Below, piece by piece: positions 6,796 through 15,228 of a DNA stretch of 20,151 nucleotides. The translations under genes were made by a program, and so were the position numbers. The stretch covers positions 1 to 20,151 of the forward strand of contig BQJS01000080.1 of assembly GCA_021604825.1 (NCBI GenBank). Direction: 5' to 3'. This stretch comes from Phycisphaerae bacterium. Its GTDB lineage: Bacteria; Planctomycetota; Phycisphaerae; UBA1845. Under the pieces are notes generated by a model, which saw nothing but the letters and a program-made list of their open reading frames with translations, was not told the DNA's origin and did not search any database. Each line of letters opens with the position of its first letter. The stretch's first letter is position 1.

Positions 6796-8148
6796 TTAGA
6801 CCAATACGTCGAGTTGTGCGTCTTGCGCAACCGACTCCACTTCATCCTGCGTGAGCTGCTCGTCCTGCCCCACATTTGAAAGGGCACTGTCACTATCGTG
6901 CCGCGAATTTGTATCTTCCGTGTGTTGACCATCGCCTTGGGCTGCGAGCGATTGGCCAGGCACATTCGCACCTTGTTCGTCGCCCTGTTCCAGGTCCATC
7001 CGAGCCGCCTCGGGCTGAACGACCTCGAATCGATCCACGTCAATCCCGCGTTCGCTGAGTGCTGCAAGCAATTCGCTCGACCGTTCGGTCAATAGGCTCC
7101 GCGCCGCAGACGATGCCGCTTCAACCCGAACGCGTAACACGTCGTCGCTCATCTGGGCGTGAATCTTCATCTTTCCGAGTTCGGGCGGATTCAATCGAAT
7201 CGTTGCGGACGAGGATTTGGTTCCGCGATTCATGCGGATGCTCTTGACCAAAGTTTCGAATTCGGAACGTTTGGTCTGCTCCGGGCCTTCCGCAGGAGTG
7301 CGCCCTTGCGCCTGACCTGTTGAACGCGCCTTACCCGACTGACTCTGCGCTGCGTTCTTTGACGATGGCTCTCGACCAATTTGCGTTTGAGCTTCAGATC
7401 CGGCGGTTTGCGTAGCCAGCGCCGACGTCTTGCCAGCCAATAACTGACCAATGCGTTGTGCCGACGTCGCCTGTTTCGATGACGATGAATCGTTGGCAGC
7501 CGCTGCGGCACCGGTTGTCTGAACGGCGATGGCTTTGGAAGGGGCTGCGTTTGAGTTCGATCGATCGAATCCCGATTCGCCGCCTGTTTTCTGTTCTTGA
7601 TTTGAAGCAGCGGAGTTGCCGGAAGTAGTAGTTGACTGCTGAGCGGCATCAGGCTTTCCGGGCTGCTGCGTTGTTTCCTTCTCGGTCGCGGGTTTGGACT
7701 CGGCTGATCCCGCCGCCGCTGGCAACTCTGCGATACGTGGTGTCTCAGCCGAAGTCGCCGGAGCCTTCGGTTCCGCCGCTGGTTTACCTTCCGCCGCGAG
7801 TGATTGCTGCGTTAACACGCGTTCGTGCCGCTCACTCACGACACCATTTTGAACCGAACTGGGATCGGCTCCTCGCGTATTCTGCGATGCAACTTCGGAT
7901 TGCCGTGCGGCTTGTGTTTCCTGATTGATACGTGCTTCGCGCGCTCCACCGCCAGTCGGCTGTTCGTTGGGACCGAAAGAACCATCTGCCACCATCGTTT
8001 CAACCACGCTGGTGTTCGCGAGCGCAGAAAACTGAAGCGACTGAACCTGCGCCAGCAAATCATCAAACCCAGCCGATCCTGCGACAGGCGACGAAGAATT
8101 CTGACTCGATCGATTGGGCGTGTATTGTCCTAAATCCACTGGCGTCAT
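6796..8148 (-). CDS. fliK: Flagellar hook-length control protein FliK
   Basis: 450 residues from the ATG at 8148 (GAAGGA about 9 nt before); a TTG three codons upstream is less well placed. Residues 1-290 are a long disordered Ser/Ala/Thr/Gln-rich stretch, as expected of a molecular ruler. The C-terminal part, about 295-380, is the Flg_hook domain: SATIRLNPPELGKMKIHAQM, DDVLRVRVEAASSAARSLL and ELLAALSERGIDVDRFEVV. The LxPPELG motif is diagnostic. The tail is acidic and Gln-rich. FliK is secreted during hook assembly and switches export specificity by contact with FlhB. It starts 24 bp after the MotE-like gene and is followed by flgD. Confidence 0.9.
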   Translation of the reverse strand: MTPVDLGQYTPNRSSQNSSSPVAGSAGFDDLLAQVQSLQFSALANTSVVETMVADGSFGPNEQPTGGGAREARINQETQAARQSEVASQNTRGADPSSVQNGVVSERHERVLTQQSLAAEGKPAAEPKAPATSAETPRIAELPAAAGSAESKPATEKETTQQPGKPDAAQQSTTTSGNSAASNQEQKTGGESGFDRSNSNAAPSKAIAVQTTGAAAAANDSSSSKQATSAQRIGQLLAGKTSALATQTAGSEAQTQIGREPSSKNAAQSQSGKARSTGQAQGRTPAEGPEQTKRSEFETLVKSIRMNRGTKSSSATIRLNPPELGKMKIHAQMSDDVLRVRVEAASSAARSLLTERSSELLAALSERGIDVDRFEVVQPEAARMDLEQGDEQGANVPGQSLAAQGDGQHTEDTNSRHDSDSALSNVGQDEQLTQDEVESVAQDAQLDVLV

Positions 8149-8172
8149 GAAACGCAATCCTTCAAGCGTCGT

Positions 8173-8886
8173 TTAGTTGGCGCGTGCAACTGGCTCGCTC
8201 ACCTGCTCGGTAGATGCCGACTCAGTTTCATCTTCACCCGTCAGCGTCGTCGCTTCGCGTAACTTGTTTTCGATGGCAATCATCTGGGCCCACTTGGCAT
8301 CATCTTTGCTGGCGGCTTCCATGATCTTCTTCGCCTGCCGCGTCTCCATCAGCAGCATCATCTGAGCTGCATCGTCAACCGAACGGGCCAACAAACTGTC
8401 GAGCGCGATCTTGGGCTTCAACGAAGACAGAATCTCAAGATCCTTCTTGAAACCCTCTTTGGCTTTCTGTTTGGTCTGCGTCTCGACCTTGGTGGACTGC
8501 TGCTCAGCCAACCGTTCCAACTCCTCGCGTCGCCGACGAACATCGAGCATTGCCCGATTGGCAAGAACCCTGCGATGCTCGGCTTGGGTGACTGCACGTT
8601 GCAGACTTCGGCGGGCCAACTCTTCCTGTACTGAGTTGGTGACCGGCGCCGATGTCGGTTTCGTCGTCGAGGAAGCATCCACAACTGCCGAAATCGATCC
8701 ACCCTCTTCGGTCGTTTCATCCTGCTCCGCGTCGTCGGCCAACCCCAGAACTTTCGCAATCGCGAGCATGTTCTCTTTGTTGAGCTTGCCGGACTTGGCC
8801 AACCAACCAACACCCACAAGAATCGCGCCGAGATGAATCAACGCGATCAGGGCGATGAATTGATAAAGTTTTCCAAGTTTCTTCAT
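8173..8886 (-). CDS. MotE-like membrane coiled-coil protein between fliJ and fliK
   Basis: 237 residues. One membrane segment at 9-29 (QFIALIALIHLGAILVGVGWL) follows a basic start, then an acidic/Ser-Thr linker, a long charged coiled coil (about 86-147), and a helical segment 150-212 containing LDSLLARSVDDAAQMMLLM and ETRQAKKIMEAASKDDAKWA. Single N-terminal membrane segment, coiled coil and a C-terminal MgtE-N-like helical unit (DAAQ.M ... KKIMEAA) at this position after fliJ are the layout of MotE-type proteins, which act as chaperones for stator components in some bacteria. The overlap with fliJ is ATGA (4 nt), indicating translational coupling. I cannot prove MotE identity by eye, and a generic flagellar accessory membrane protein is the alternative. 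Confidence 0.6.
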   Translation of the reverse strand: MKKLGKLYQFIALIALIHLGAILVGVGWLAKSGKLNKENMLAIAKVLGLADDAEQDETTEEGGSISAVVDASSTTKPTSAPVTNSVQEELARRSLQRAVTQAEHRRVLANRAMLDVRRRREELERLAEQQSTKVETQTKQKAKEGFKKDLEILSSLKPKIALDSLLARSVDDAAQMMLLMETRQAKKIMEAASKDDAKWAQMIAIENKLREATTLTGEDETESASTEQVSEPVARAN

Positions 8887-9350
8887 GCGTTATTCAAACT
8901 GTTGTTCGTGCGAAGATGCATTTGTTGCGCCGTTTCGTCTTGCTCTACCATCTCCAGTCGCTTCAACTGCAATTCATATGCCGCCAGTTTCCGTTCTTTG
9001 AGCTTTTCAATCGCCTTGACCGCCACCGACGCCTTGACCATTGCCGCCCGTTCCACCGCCAGCGTCTTCTCATGCTCCAAAATCCGATTCTCAGCATCGA
9101 GAATCTGGTCGCGGAGGTAGCCAACCCGAATGCGGTACCGACTGACACCGTCAACATTCACATGACCGCCCGACAGCAACCGTTTCGTCTCATCATTCAT
9201 CGACGTCCGCTCAACCTCCAAGGCGGCAATGATCGCCTGCTCGCTGCCGATTCTGCGCAATCGCTCTGCAACGATCCGCTGCTTGTCCTCAAAATCGAGT
9301 TGGCGCACGCGGCGCACTGTTTCCAGCCGAAATTTGAATTTCTGGGCCAA
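8883..9350 (-). CDS. fliJ: Flagellar export protein FliJ
   Basis: 155 residues from a TTG start at 9350, supported by GGAGAGG just upstream. The opening FKFRLETVRRVRQLDFEDKQ is the typical FliJ start (K/RFRLExVLxxR...E). The remainder is almost entirely charged alpha-helix forming an antiparallel coiled coil, as in FliJ, the central stalk of the FliI ATPase ring that also recycles chaperones. Position directly after fliI supports the call. The gene ends in a 4-nt overlap with the next gene. The 43-bp gap to fliI contains a short tandem duplication that includes the ribosome site. Confidence 0.85.
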   Translation of the reverse strand: MAQKFKFRLETVRRVRQLDFEDKQRIVAERLRRIGSEQAIIAALEVERTSMNDETKRLLSGGHVNVDGVSRYRIRVGYLRDQILDAENRILEHEKTLAVERAAMVKASVAVKAIEKLKERKLAAYELQLKRLEMVEQDETAQQMHLRTNNSLNNA

Positions 9351-9354
9351 TGAC

Positions 9355-9392
9355 CTCTCCCTGCGATGGGGACTTCTCTCTGCGATGGACTA
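9355..9392 (-). repeat. 19-bp imperfect tandem repeat at the fliI-fliJ junction
   Basis: CTGCGATGG occurs at 9361-9369 and 9380-9388, exactly 19 bp apart, each with a preceding pyrimidine run (plus-strand view, CTCTCC and TTCTCT). On the coding strand each copy gives CCATCGCAG followed by a purine-rich stretch; the copy nearest fliJ supplies its Shine-Dalgarno (GGAGAGG), the other gives a second, weaker GAGAGAAG. It lies wholly in the intergenic gap. Confidence 0.6.
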
Positions 9393-9393
9393 T

Positions 9394-10752
9394 CTATGTG
9401 ATGGATTTGTTGGCAGCCCCGCCTCGTCGCACACGAATTTCGTGGATCATCCGAGCCAGACCACAAATGCCCGCAACGGTCGCATCCAGATCCGGGGCGT
9501 CATCGACGGCTTGCTGAAGAAACGCGTCGATCTTGGGCTTCATCTCAACGGCAATGTCGTAGTCTACGTTGCTGCCGGATGCATAGGCACCGATGTTGAC
9601 CAGGTCTTCGATGTCATCCCAAACCGCGAGCACGCGTCGAACTTCGCGGGCGGCATCTTGATGCTCGGGCGAAACCACTTCGTTCATGACGCGGCTAATA
9701 CTTTCGACGGTCGATATGGCGGGATAGTGCCCGCGATTGGCGAGTTTACGCGACAACCACACGTGCCCATCGAGCGTACCTCGGACCGCATCGCTGATCG
9801 GCTCGTTGATGTCATCGCCTTCCACCAAGACGGTGTAGAGTCCGGTGATGCTGCCGGTTTCGGTGCGTCCCGCTCGCTCCAGGATTTTTGGAAGCATCGC
9901 GAAGACGCTCGGGGTGAAGCCCTTGGTCGCGGGCGGTTCCCCGGCGGCTAACCCGACTTGGCGCTGAGCCATGGCGACGCGCGTGACCGAATCCATCATC
10001 AACAAGACCTGCGAGCCCTGATCTCGAAAATACTCTGCGATCGCAGTCGCGACAAAGCACGCCCGAATCCGCATCACCGGTGACTCGTCTGACGTGCTGA
10101 CGACCATTACCGTTTTCTTCATGCCCTCTTCGCCAAGATCGCGACGAATAAAATCGCCGACTTCGCGACCGCGCTCACCGATCAACGCGAGCACGTTCAC
10201 ATCCGACGATGTACCGCGAGCAATCATCCCAAGCAGCACACTTTTCCCGACGCCCGTCCCAGCGAACAGCCCGATCCGCTGTCCTTTTCCGACCGTGTGG
10301 AATGCGTCGATGCCGCGTACGCCCAGTGATAGTGGTTCATCAATCGGCAGACGAGACATCGGTGCAGGTGCTTCAGCTTGTACGGAATAATGCGACTCGA
10401 CGGCAAACCCGCCCTTCCCATCGATTGGTTCGCCGAGGCCATTGACCACGCGCCCCAGCATTTGTCGCCCCACCGGAACATACATCCGTGCGGAACTTGT
10501 CTCGACGCGGTCGCCGTTGGATAGCCCCTGGTCTCCTCCGAGCGGCATCAGCAGCGACTGCCCCTCGCGAAACCCGACAACTTGGGCGTCAACGGTTCCG
10601 CCATGCCGTGGAAAGATCGAACACATCGTCCCGACCGGCGCACGCAGTCCATCGGCAAGCATCATCAATCCAGTGGATCCCGATAACTTTCCCGACACCC
10701 GCATGGGCTCGGTGCTTTGAATTAATTCTTTTTGATGGGCGAAGAAACTCAC
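9394..10752 (-). CDS. fliI: Flagellum-specific ATPase FliI
   Basis: 452 residues, usual FliI length (about 440-460). The nucleotide-binding core is plain: Walker A AGTGVGKS at 164-171, GERGREV at 192-198, Walker B LLMMDS at 250-255, then VTRVAMAQRQVGLAAGEPPA and KGFTPSVFAMLPKILERAGR, the flagellar/type III ATPase signature. The N-terminal 20-100 is the beta-barrel domain. FliI forms the hexameric ATPase at the base of the export gate and unloads chaperone-bound substrates. A GTG at 10752 is used, with GGAGG about 11-12 nt upstream; an ATG 16 codons later is less likely as it would cut into the barrel domain. Neighbours are fliH (37 bp upstream) and fliJ. Confidence 0.95.
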   Translation of the reverse strand: MSFFAHQKELIQSTEPMRVSGKLSGSTGLMMLADGLRAPVGTMCSIFPRHGGTVDAQVVGFREGQSLLMPLGGDQGLSNGDRVETSSARMYVPVGRQMLGRVVNGLGEPIDGKGGFAVESHYSVQAEAPAPMSRLPIDEPLSLGVRGIDAFHTVGKGQRIGLFAGTGVGKSVLLGMIARGTSSDVNVLALIGERGREVGDFIRRDLGEEGMKKTVMVVSTSDESPVMRIRACFVATAIAEYFRDQGSQVLLMMDSVTRVAMAQRQVGLAAGEPPATKGFTPSVFAMLPKILERAGRTETGSITGLYTVLVEGDDINEPISDAVRGTLDGHVWLSRKLANRGHYPAISTVESISRVMNEVVSPEHQDAAREVRRVLAVWDDIEDLVNIGAYASGSNVDYDIAVEMKPKIDAFLQQAVDDAPDLDATVAGICGLARMIHEIRVRRGGAANKSIT

Positions 10753-10789
10753 GCGTTTGGTTACCCTCCGGTCTGTACGCTACGTCGAA

Positions 10790-11545
10790 TCATGGTTCCG
10801 ACGAACCGCCCGTCACCAATGCTTCGATTTGATCCAGTTGCGTGTCCACCGACGCGTCAACCTCAGTCGTCGGCGTCGTGAGACGGCAACCGCCCGGTGA
10901 CAACTGTTCGTCTTCTTCGATATGAAAGTGGTCGGCTTCCTCAAGCAGTCCCCCGACAGTCTCCGCAAAATCCTTGATGGATGCGGCGTCGGCGGGATTG
11001 ACGTACACCGTCAGGTCGGTCTTGTTTTCAATCAAGCGAAGTGCCGCGTGCAAGTTTTCTTTGACGGCTTCTCGATCCAGCACACCAATTCGTTTCGTCA
11101 CCCGTCGCGCCACCTGCATCGCCAGATCCAACAAATCACCGGACGCTTTGATGAACAAATCGCGCTTTTGCGCATCAAACTGCTCGACCGCATCATTCAG
11201 CGTGGAGATCAACTCAGCTTGGCGTTCGCCAAATTCCTTCTTGGCTTCTTTAAATGCTGCGTCGTAACCTGATTTCTGGCCAGACTCGTAGCCCTTGCGA
11301 AATCCGGCTTCAAACCCCTTGGTCCGGGCCACTTCAAAAGCTTCAGCCGCCTCGACTTGGCCTTGCCGGATGATCTCGCGGGCTTGTTCGCGCGATTTGC
11401 GCAGGACGACTTTCGCCTCACCCAGGTGATCGGCGACGTTGACCGTCTCAAGCCGCGTGATCATGTGTGGATTCTGATCGTTGAGCTTGATGACAGTTGA
11501 ACTGTCGGAGTCTTTAGATTTGACGGCATCCATGGTCTTAGACAA
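10790..11545 (-). CDS. fliH: Flagellar assembly protein FliH
   Basis: 251 residues if the TTG at 11545 is used; this overlaps the fliG stop by 8 nt and has AGGGA 6 nt before it. An ATG four codons later (11533) is the alternative. The N-terminal half is charged coiled coil with five consecutive GxxxG tetrads: GFEA-GFRK-GYES-GQKS-GYDA (G77, G81, G85, G89, G93), with an aromatic often after the glycine, the known FliH/YscL hallmark. The C-terminal half (LLDLAMQVARRVTKRIGVLD, LHAALRLIENKTDLTVYVNP, SPGGCRLTTPTTEVDASVDT) is the V-ATPase-E-like FliH domain. FliH is the peripheral stator stalk that holds FliI to the C-ring FliN. Confidence 0.9.
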   Translation of the reverse strand: MSKTMDAVKSKDSDSSTVIKLNDQNPHMITRLETVNVADHLGEAKVVLRKSREQAREIIRQGQVEAAEAFEVARTKGFEAGFRKGYESGQKSGYDAAFKEAKKEFGERQAELISTLNDAVEQFDAQKRDLFIKASGDLLDLAMQVARRVTKRIGVLDREAVKENLHAALRLIENKTDLTVYVNPADAASIKDFAETVGGLLEEADHFHIEEDEQLSPGGCRLTTPTTEVDASVDTQLDQIEALVTGGSSEP

Positions 11546-12578
11546 TCAAATCCCTTTCCCCACCGCGACCCGAGATGATGATCTCGCCTGCATCCTCTAA
11601 GCGACGAACAATGTCCACGATCTTCTGTTGCGCGTTTTCGACATCCTTCAAGCGAACCGGTCCCATGTAGTCCATGTCCTCGCGGATCAACGTCGCCGCA
11701 CGTTCCGACATGTTGCCAAACACCTTGTCCTTCAGTTCATCGCTCGCGGTCTTCAATGCCAACGCCAATTCATCGTTATCAACTTCCTTGAGCACCGACT
11801 GGATACCCTTGTCATCCACGAGCAGAACGTCCTCGAAGATGAACATCAGGCGTCGAATCTGTTCGACCAAGTCCGGATCTTCCGATTCCAGGGTTTCCAT
11901 GATCGCTTTTTCAGTGGCTCGATCTGCAAGGTTCAAGATCTCTGCAACCGACTCGACGCCACCCACCTTCATCAAACGCTGCGACGTGATACCTGCCAGA
12001 CGTTTCTCAAGGCCAATCTCAACTTCCTTGATCACCTCCGGATTTGTCTGCTCCATGTTTGCAACGCGCGACACAACCTCCAATTGCTTGGCGGCTGGCA
12101 AACCCATGAGAATCTCCGCCGACTTGGAGGGGGGCATGTGGGCAAGAACCAACGCAATCGTCTGCGGGTGTTCTTCCTGGATAAACGTAAAGAGGCTTTC
12201 GCTCTCTGCTTTCTGAAGAAATGCGAATGGCTGCTGGTAGACCTGATGCTCGATAACGCTGATGATGCGCTTGGCTTCATCGGGGCGGAGGGCTTTTTCG
12301 AGAAGCGTCTTTGCATATCCGAACCCACCCGCATCGACGTATTGCCGCGCGAGGGCGAGATGGTAGAACTCGTCAATCACCCGGCCACGCAATAAGGGTT
12401 CAACAATATCAAGTTGGGCAATCTCTCGCGTGATATCCTCAATGACATCCGGATCGAGGAACTTGAGAATCTGCGACGATGCTTCCGCGTTCAGCGCCGT
12501 CAGAAGGATCGCCGCCTTCTTAATACCCGGAATCTCGGATATTTCGGGTTCTGGTTGGGTATTCGTATCAGCCACCAC
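11538..12578 (-). CDS. fliG: Flagellar motor switch protein FliG
   Basis: 346 residues from a GTG at 12578 with AGAGGTG 5-6 nt before it. Three FliG domains are visible: N-terminal 15-100 (GIKKAAILLTALNAEASSQI), the middle domain with EEHPQTIALVLAHMPPSKSA (EHPQ at 136-139) and the C-terminal domain 210-330 (MFIFEDVLLVDDKGIQSVLK). Charged residues that engage MotA are kept: by alignment from memory to E. coli K264, R281, D288/D289 and R297 correspond to K276, R293, E300/D301 and R309, so one aspartate is a conservative glutamate. FliG joins the MS ring to the C-ring. It lies 24 bp after fliF and overlaps fliH. Confidence 0.95.
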   Translation of the reverse strand: MVADTNTQPEPEISEIPGIKKAAILLTALNAEASSQILKFLDPDVIEDITREIAQLDIVEPLLRGRVIDEFYHLALARQYVDAGGFGYAKTLLEKALRPDEAKRIISVIEHQVYQQPFAFLQKAESESLFTFIQEEHPQTIALVLAHMPPSKSAEILMGLPAAKQLEVVSRVANMEQTNPEVIKEVEIGLEKRLAGITSQRLMKVGGVESVAEILNLADRATEKAIMETLESEDPDLVEQIRRLMFIFEDVLLVDDKGIQSVLKEVDNDELALALKTASDELKDKVFGNMSERAATLIREDMDYMGPVRLKDVENAQQKIVDIVRRLEDAGEIIISGRGGERDLIV

Positions 12579-12602
12579 TGAATCACCTCTTGGTAATATT
12601 GA

Positions 12603-14273
12603 CTAGTTCTCTGATTCCGCCCATCGACGAATCAACTCAGCCGTCGTTTCCGGGTCACTCTCTACCATTTCAGAAATCTGCTCGCTCAGTTGGCCAATGC
12701 GAAGCGTTTCCTCGTCGATTTCCTGCCCCATCAACATTCCGTCAGATATATCAGCTTTACCCACCGGACCATTGACGATGTGCAAGTCCTCTTCGGCACC
12801 GATCGACTCACCATGGTCTAATGTCAATCGTGCAGCCGCCGCTGATTGGCGTGTCATCCGCGACATCATCACGAAACTGATCAATGCCAAGACTATCAAC
12901 CCAACCTGCGTGCCATACTGCTTGGCATAACCACCGAACCCGGTATCGACCGAAGCAACAGCCATCCCATCTCCAGGAAACGCCCGAAGCGTTGGCGAAT
13001 CCTCAGAAAGGTCGTAGTAAACATCCACATCGACGTCGTCCTTCGAATCCGTCATGAGGATTTTCATCGCAGTCAAACGCACACGATCAATTTCTTCCTT
13101 CCGTAGCCTCTGAAAATCCTCTTCGTCGTCGAGCTTTGACGGATCTTCAATCTCGCCGAATCGAGCCTGATAAACGCCCGCGAGAAAACTCCTCGGAATG
13201 CTAATCGCTGCCATCGCCCGAGTGACATCAAATGGCACCTTGACGGTGTTTTCGATCTTGGTGGCTTTGACGTCGAAAAATTCGGTCTTGCTTTCTTCCG
13301 ATTCGTTCGACGTCCCCGCGCCTCCACCACCATTGACAGCCAATCCCACGTTGGGATTCACGCCTGTCTCACCAGGGGCATTGGTTTCTCGATTGCTGGA
13401 AGTGTTCGATGATTCTGATTTGGGTTGAGGTTTGTCCCAAGTCTGCGATGTTGACTTGGTGTGTTGCACATCCAATTCGACGGACACCGAGACCAAAACG
13501 TTCGGAATCGACTGAAGCGCCGTTGCAAGCTTCTGCGAAAGGTGGCGTTCGTTCTGCTTCTTCTCTTCAAGCAGACCAGCCCCCATCGCGTCTTCAGGGT
13601 CGGGCGGCGATGCAGCCATATTCGTCGCAGCATCCATCACCGTAACCTTGTGCGGACTCAAGCCCGGAATCGCTGAGGCCACCAAGCGCGCAAAACCGTC
13701 GACCATGCTTCGATCCAGCGTCTGTCCGTGGGCCATCTTGACGTACACCGATGCCGTCGGCGAAATGTTGCTCATCGCTCCGACGCGACGCCGCATCTTG
13801 GCTTGCGTGATCACCCTGGCCGACGTCACCGCACTGCTCGATGCGATCATCCGCGCGAGTTCCACGTCAAGCGCCCGTTGTCGGCGCCATATGTTTTCAT
13901 CGCTGGGTCGAAACGGATCGCTGTCAGCCATCAACTCGGCGAACCCGACACTGATGTCCTCAGGGAGTGCGTCGGCTTGTGCGAGGGCCATCATCGCCCG
14001 ACTGCGATCGTCCGGTCTGATGTAGATCTGACTACCGATTTGCTTGATCGAAATGTTTTCGTTCTTGAGCGCGCCGACGGCGTCTTCAAGTTCGGTCCAT
14101 TGGAAGTTCTCGGACATCAACGGAACCATTTCGGGTTCCACTGAATATTGCACGAGCCAAAATAGTGACCCAGCCACCAACGTCGCACACAGCGCGATGG
14201 CGATGCGTTGCGAGCGATTGAGCACTTCCAATTGCTGCGAGACTTGGGCTATCGTCCGACGAAGGTAATCCAT
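12603..14273 (-). CDS. fliF: Flagellar MS-ring protein FliF
   Basis: 556 residues, normal for FliF. First membrane segment 22-42 (QRIAIALCATLVAGSLFWLV), second 456-472 (VGLIVLALISFVMMSRM). The periplasmic part has the ring-building YscJ-like domain: ALAQADALPED, DENIWRRQRALDVELARMI, SARVITQAKMRRRV and SASVYVKM-type strands (SPTASVYVKM) followed by LVASAIPGLSPHKVTVMDA. A Gly/Ser/Asn-rich loop 285-330 is the usual insertion. The cytoplasmic tail SEQISEMVESDPETTAELIR is the FliG-binding helix pair. FliF is the inner-membrane platform of the basal body. A 126-bp gap without recognisable promoter separates it from fliE. Confidence 0.95.
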   Translation of the reverse strand: MDYLRRTIAQVSQQLEVLNRSQRIAIALCATLVAGSLFWLVQYSVEPEMVPLMSENFQWTELEDAVGALKNENISIKQIGSQIYIRPDDRSRAMMALAQADALPEDISVGFAELMADSDPFRPSDENIWRRQRALDVELARMIASSSAVTSARVITQAKMRRRVGAMSNISPTASVYVKMAHGQTLDRSMVDGFARLVASAIPGLSPHKVTVMDAATNMAASPPDPEDAMGAGLLEEKKQNERHLSQKLATALQSIPNVLVSVSVELDVQHTKSTSQTWDKPQPKSESSNTSSNRETNAPGETGVNPNVGLAVNGGGGAGTSNESEESKTEFFDVKATKIENTVKVPFDVTRAMAAISIPRSFLAGVYQARFGEIEDPSKLDDEEDFQRLRKEEIDRVRLTAMKILMTDSKDDVDVDVYYDLSEDSPTLRAFPGDGMAVASVDTGFGGYAKQYGTQVGLIVLALISFVMMSRMTRQSAAAARLTLDHGESIGAEEDLHIVNGPVGKADISDGMLMGQEIDEETLRIGQLSEQISEMVESDPETTAELIRRWAESEN

Positions 14274-14399
14274 GTCGTATCATCCATGACCACGACCAAA
14301 TTGCGGTTTACACGTGCGATGAATCGGGACTTGGCGATCGGTGATTCAGCTCCATCTGAACCCACCCGACCGCACCGTTGCGCCCGAATACAAACGTCG

Positions 14400-14705
14400 C
14401 TAGACTCGTATCTGTTGGATGTCGCGATAGGCATCCATCAGTTTGTTTCGCATTTCCATTAGCAGATCGAACGCCACGCCGGCCTTGTTGACTGCGGTAA
14501 ACACGCTGGCCACATCGTCGGTCTTACCGGAGTACAAATCTTGCACGCCTTGATCGGCTTCGGTTTGCAGGCGATTGACTTCGTCGAGGCTGTTGAGCAT
14601 CACCTCATAAAAACCCTTCTCGCCAGCCGGCACCACCAGTTGACTCGTCGGGCTCGCCGGCACCGCCACTTTTGAAACGTCTGTGATTCCCGTTGGATCA
14701 ATCAT
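14400..14705 (-). CDS. fliE: Hook-basal body adaptor FliE
   Basis: 101 residues from ATG 14705; a GTG six codons upstream (14723) is possible but lacks a good ribosome site. The C-terminal half carries the FliE pattern FYEVMLNSLDEVNRLQTEAD (37-56 region), DLYSGKTDDVASVFTAVNKA, and the end FDLLMEMRNKLMDAYRDIQQIRV, matching the family ending LxxxxQVRNKLVxAYQEIMRMxV. FliE links the MS ring to the rod and is itself exported. The gene follows flgC by about 73 bp and precedes fliF, the standard flgB-flgC-fliE-fliF order. Confidence 0.9.
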   Translation of the reverse strand: MIDPTGITDVSKVAVPASPTSQLVVPAGEKGFYEVMLNSLDEVNRLQTEADQGVQDLYSGKTDDVASVFTAVNKAGVAFDLLMEMRNKLMDAYRDIQQIRV

Positions 14706-14778
14706 TGTGAATCTCGCTTCCACTCATTCTTGACACTGCGTCTAACTTGCAACCGCGTCTGACCTCAAAACTCGCTTC

Positions 14779-15204
14779 TTACGCCATCACCCGAAGGCTG
14801 GCGGCTGCGATGGTCTTGGTAATTTCCATCACCGTGATATTCGCTTCATAGATTCGGGCGGCCATCATACCGTTGACCATCTCTGTACTTTGATCGACAT
14901 TGGGATAGCGAACGTATCCTTCATGTTCGCCGCTCTTGACCGCGTCCGGGTGCGTCGGATCATGGACCAACCGAAACGCGTCTTTACTTTCGACGATGCT
15001 GTCCACCCGAACGCCCGCACCACCTCGACCCGCGCCCGGTGCGCCATGGGCAAACAAGGCAATCTTTCGACGATACGGATTCGGATCACCGTTGGCGTCA
15101 CGCGTCGCGTGCATGTTGCCAATGTTCGCAGCGATCGTGTCCAGATTTGTTCGCTGCGCCACCAACGCCGACGCGCTAATATCCATCGTTGACATCAACA
15201 TCAT
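14779..15204 (-). CDS. flgC: Flagellar basal-body rod protein FlgC
   Basis: 141 residues, typical of FlgC. GGGAG lies 5 nt before ATG 15204; a second ATG follows at once, so the start could be one codon later. The rod signature reads MDISASALVAQRTNLDTIAA then NIGNMHATRDANGDPNPYRR; FlgC usually has NIANxxT, and here glycine replaces the alanine and HAT replaces the NTT. The C-terminus has the conserved EGYVRYPNVDQSTEMVNGM and AARIYEANITVMEITKTIAA, ASLRVMA. FlgC is a proximal rod subunit exported through the gate. It is 24 bp after flgB. Confidence 0.93.
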   Translation of the reverse strand: MMLMSTMDISASALVAQRTNLDTIAANIGNMHATRDANGDPNPYRRKIALFAHGAPGAGRGGAGVRVDSIVESKDAFRLVHDPTHPDAVKSGEHEGYVRYPNVDQSTEMVNGMMAARIYEANITVMEITKTIAAASLRVMA

Positions 15205-15228
15205 TTAAACTCCCAAAGACCGAATCTC

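Noticed and set aside
6780..7067. A 96-codon N-terminal extension of FlgD into the fliK region
   Set aside because: The extension runs fully inside fliK in another frame, is rich in Arg/Trp and unlike FlgD; the FlgD signature fits a start at 6779.
14249..14434. A 61-codon frame in the fliE-fliF gap
   Set aside because: It overlaps both neighbours, has no ribosome site and no family resemblance; the gap is better read as non-coding.
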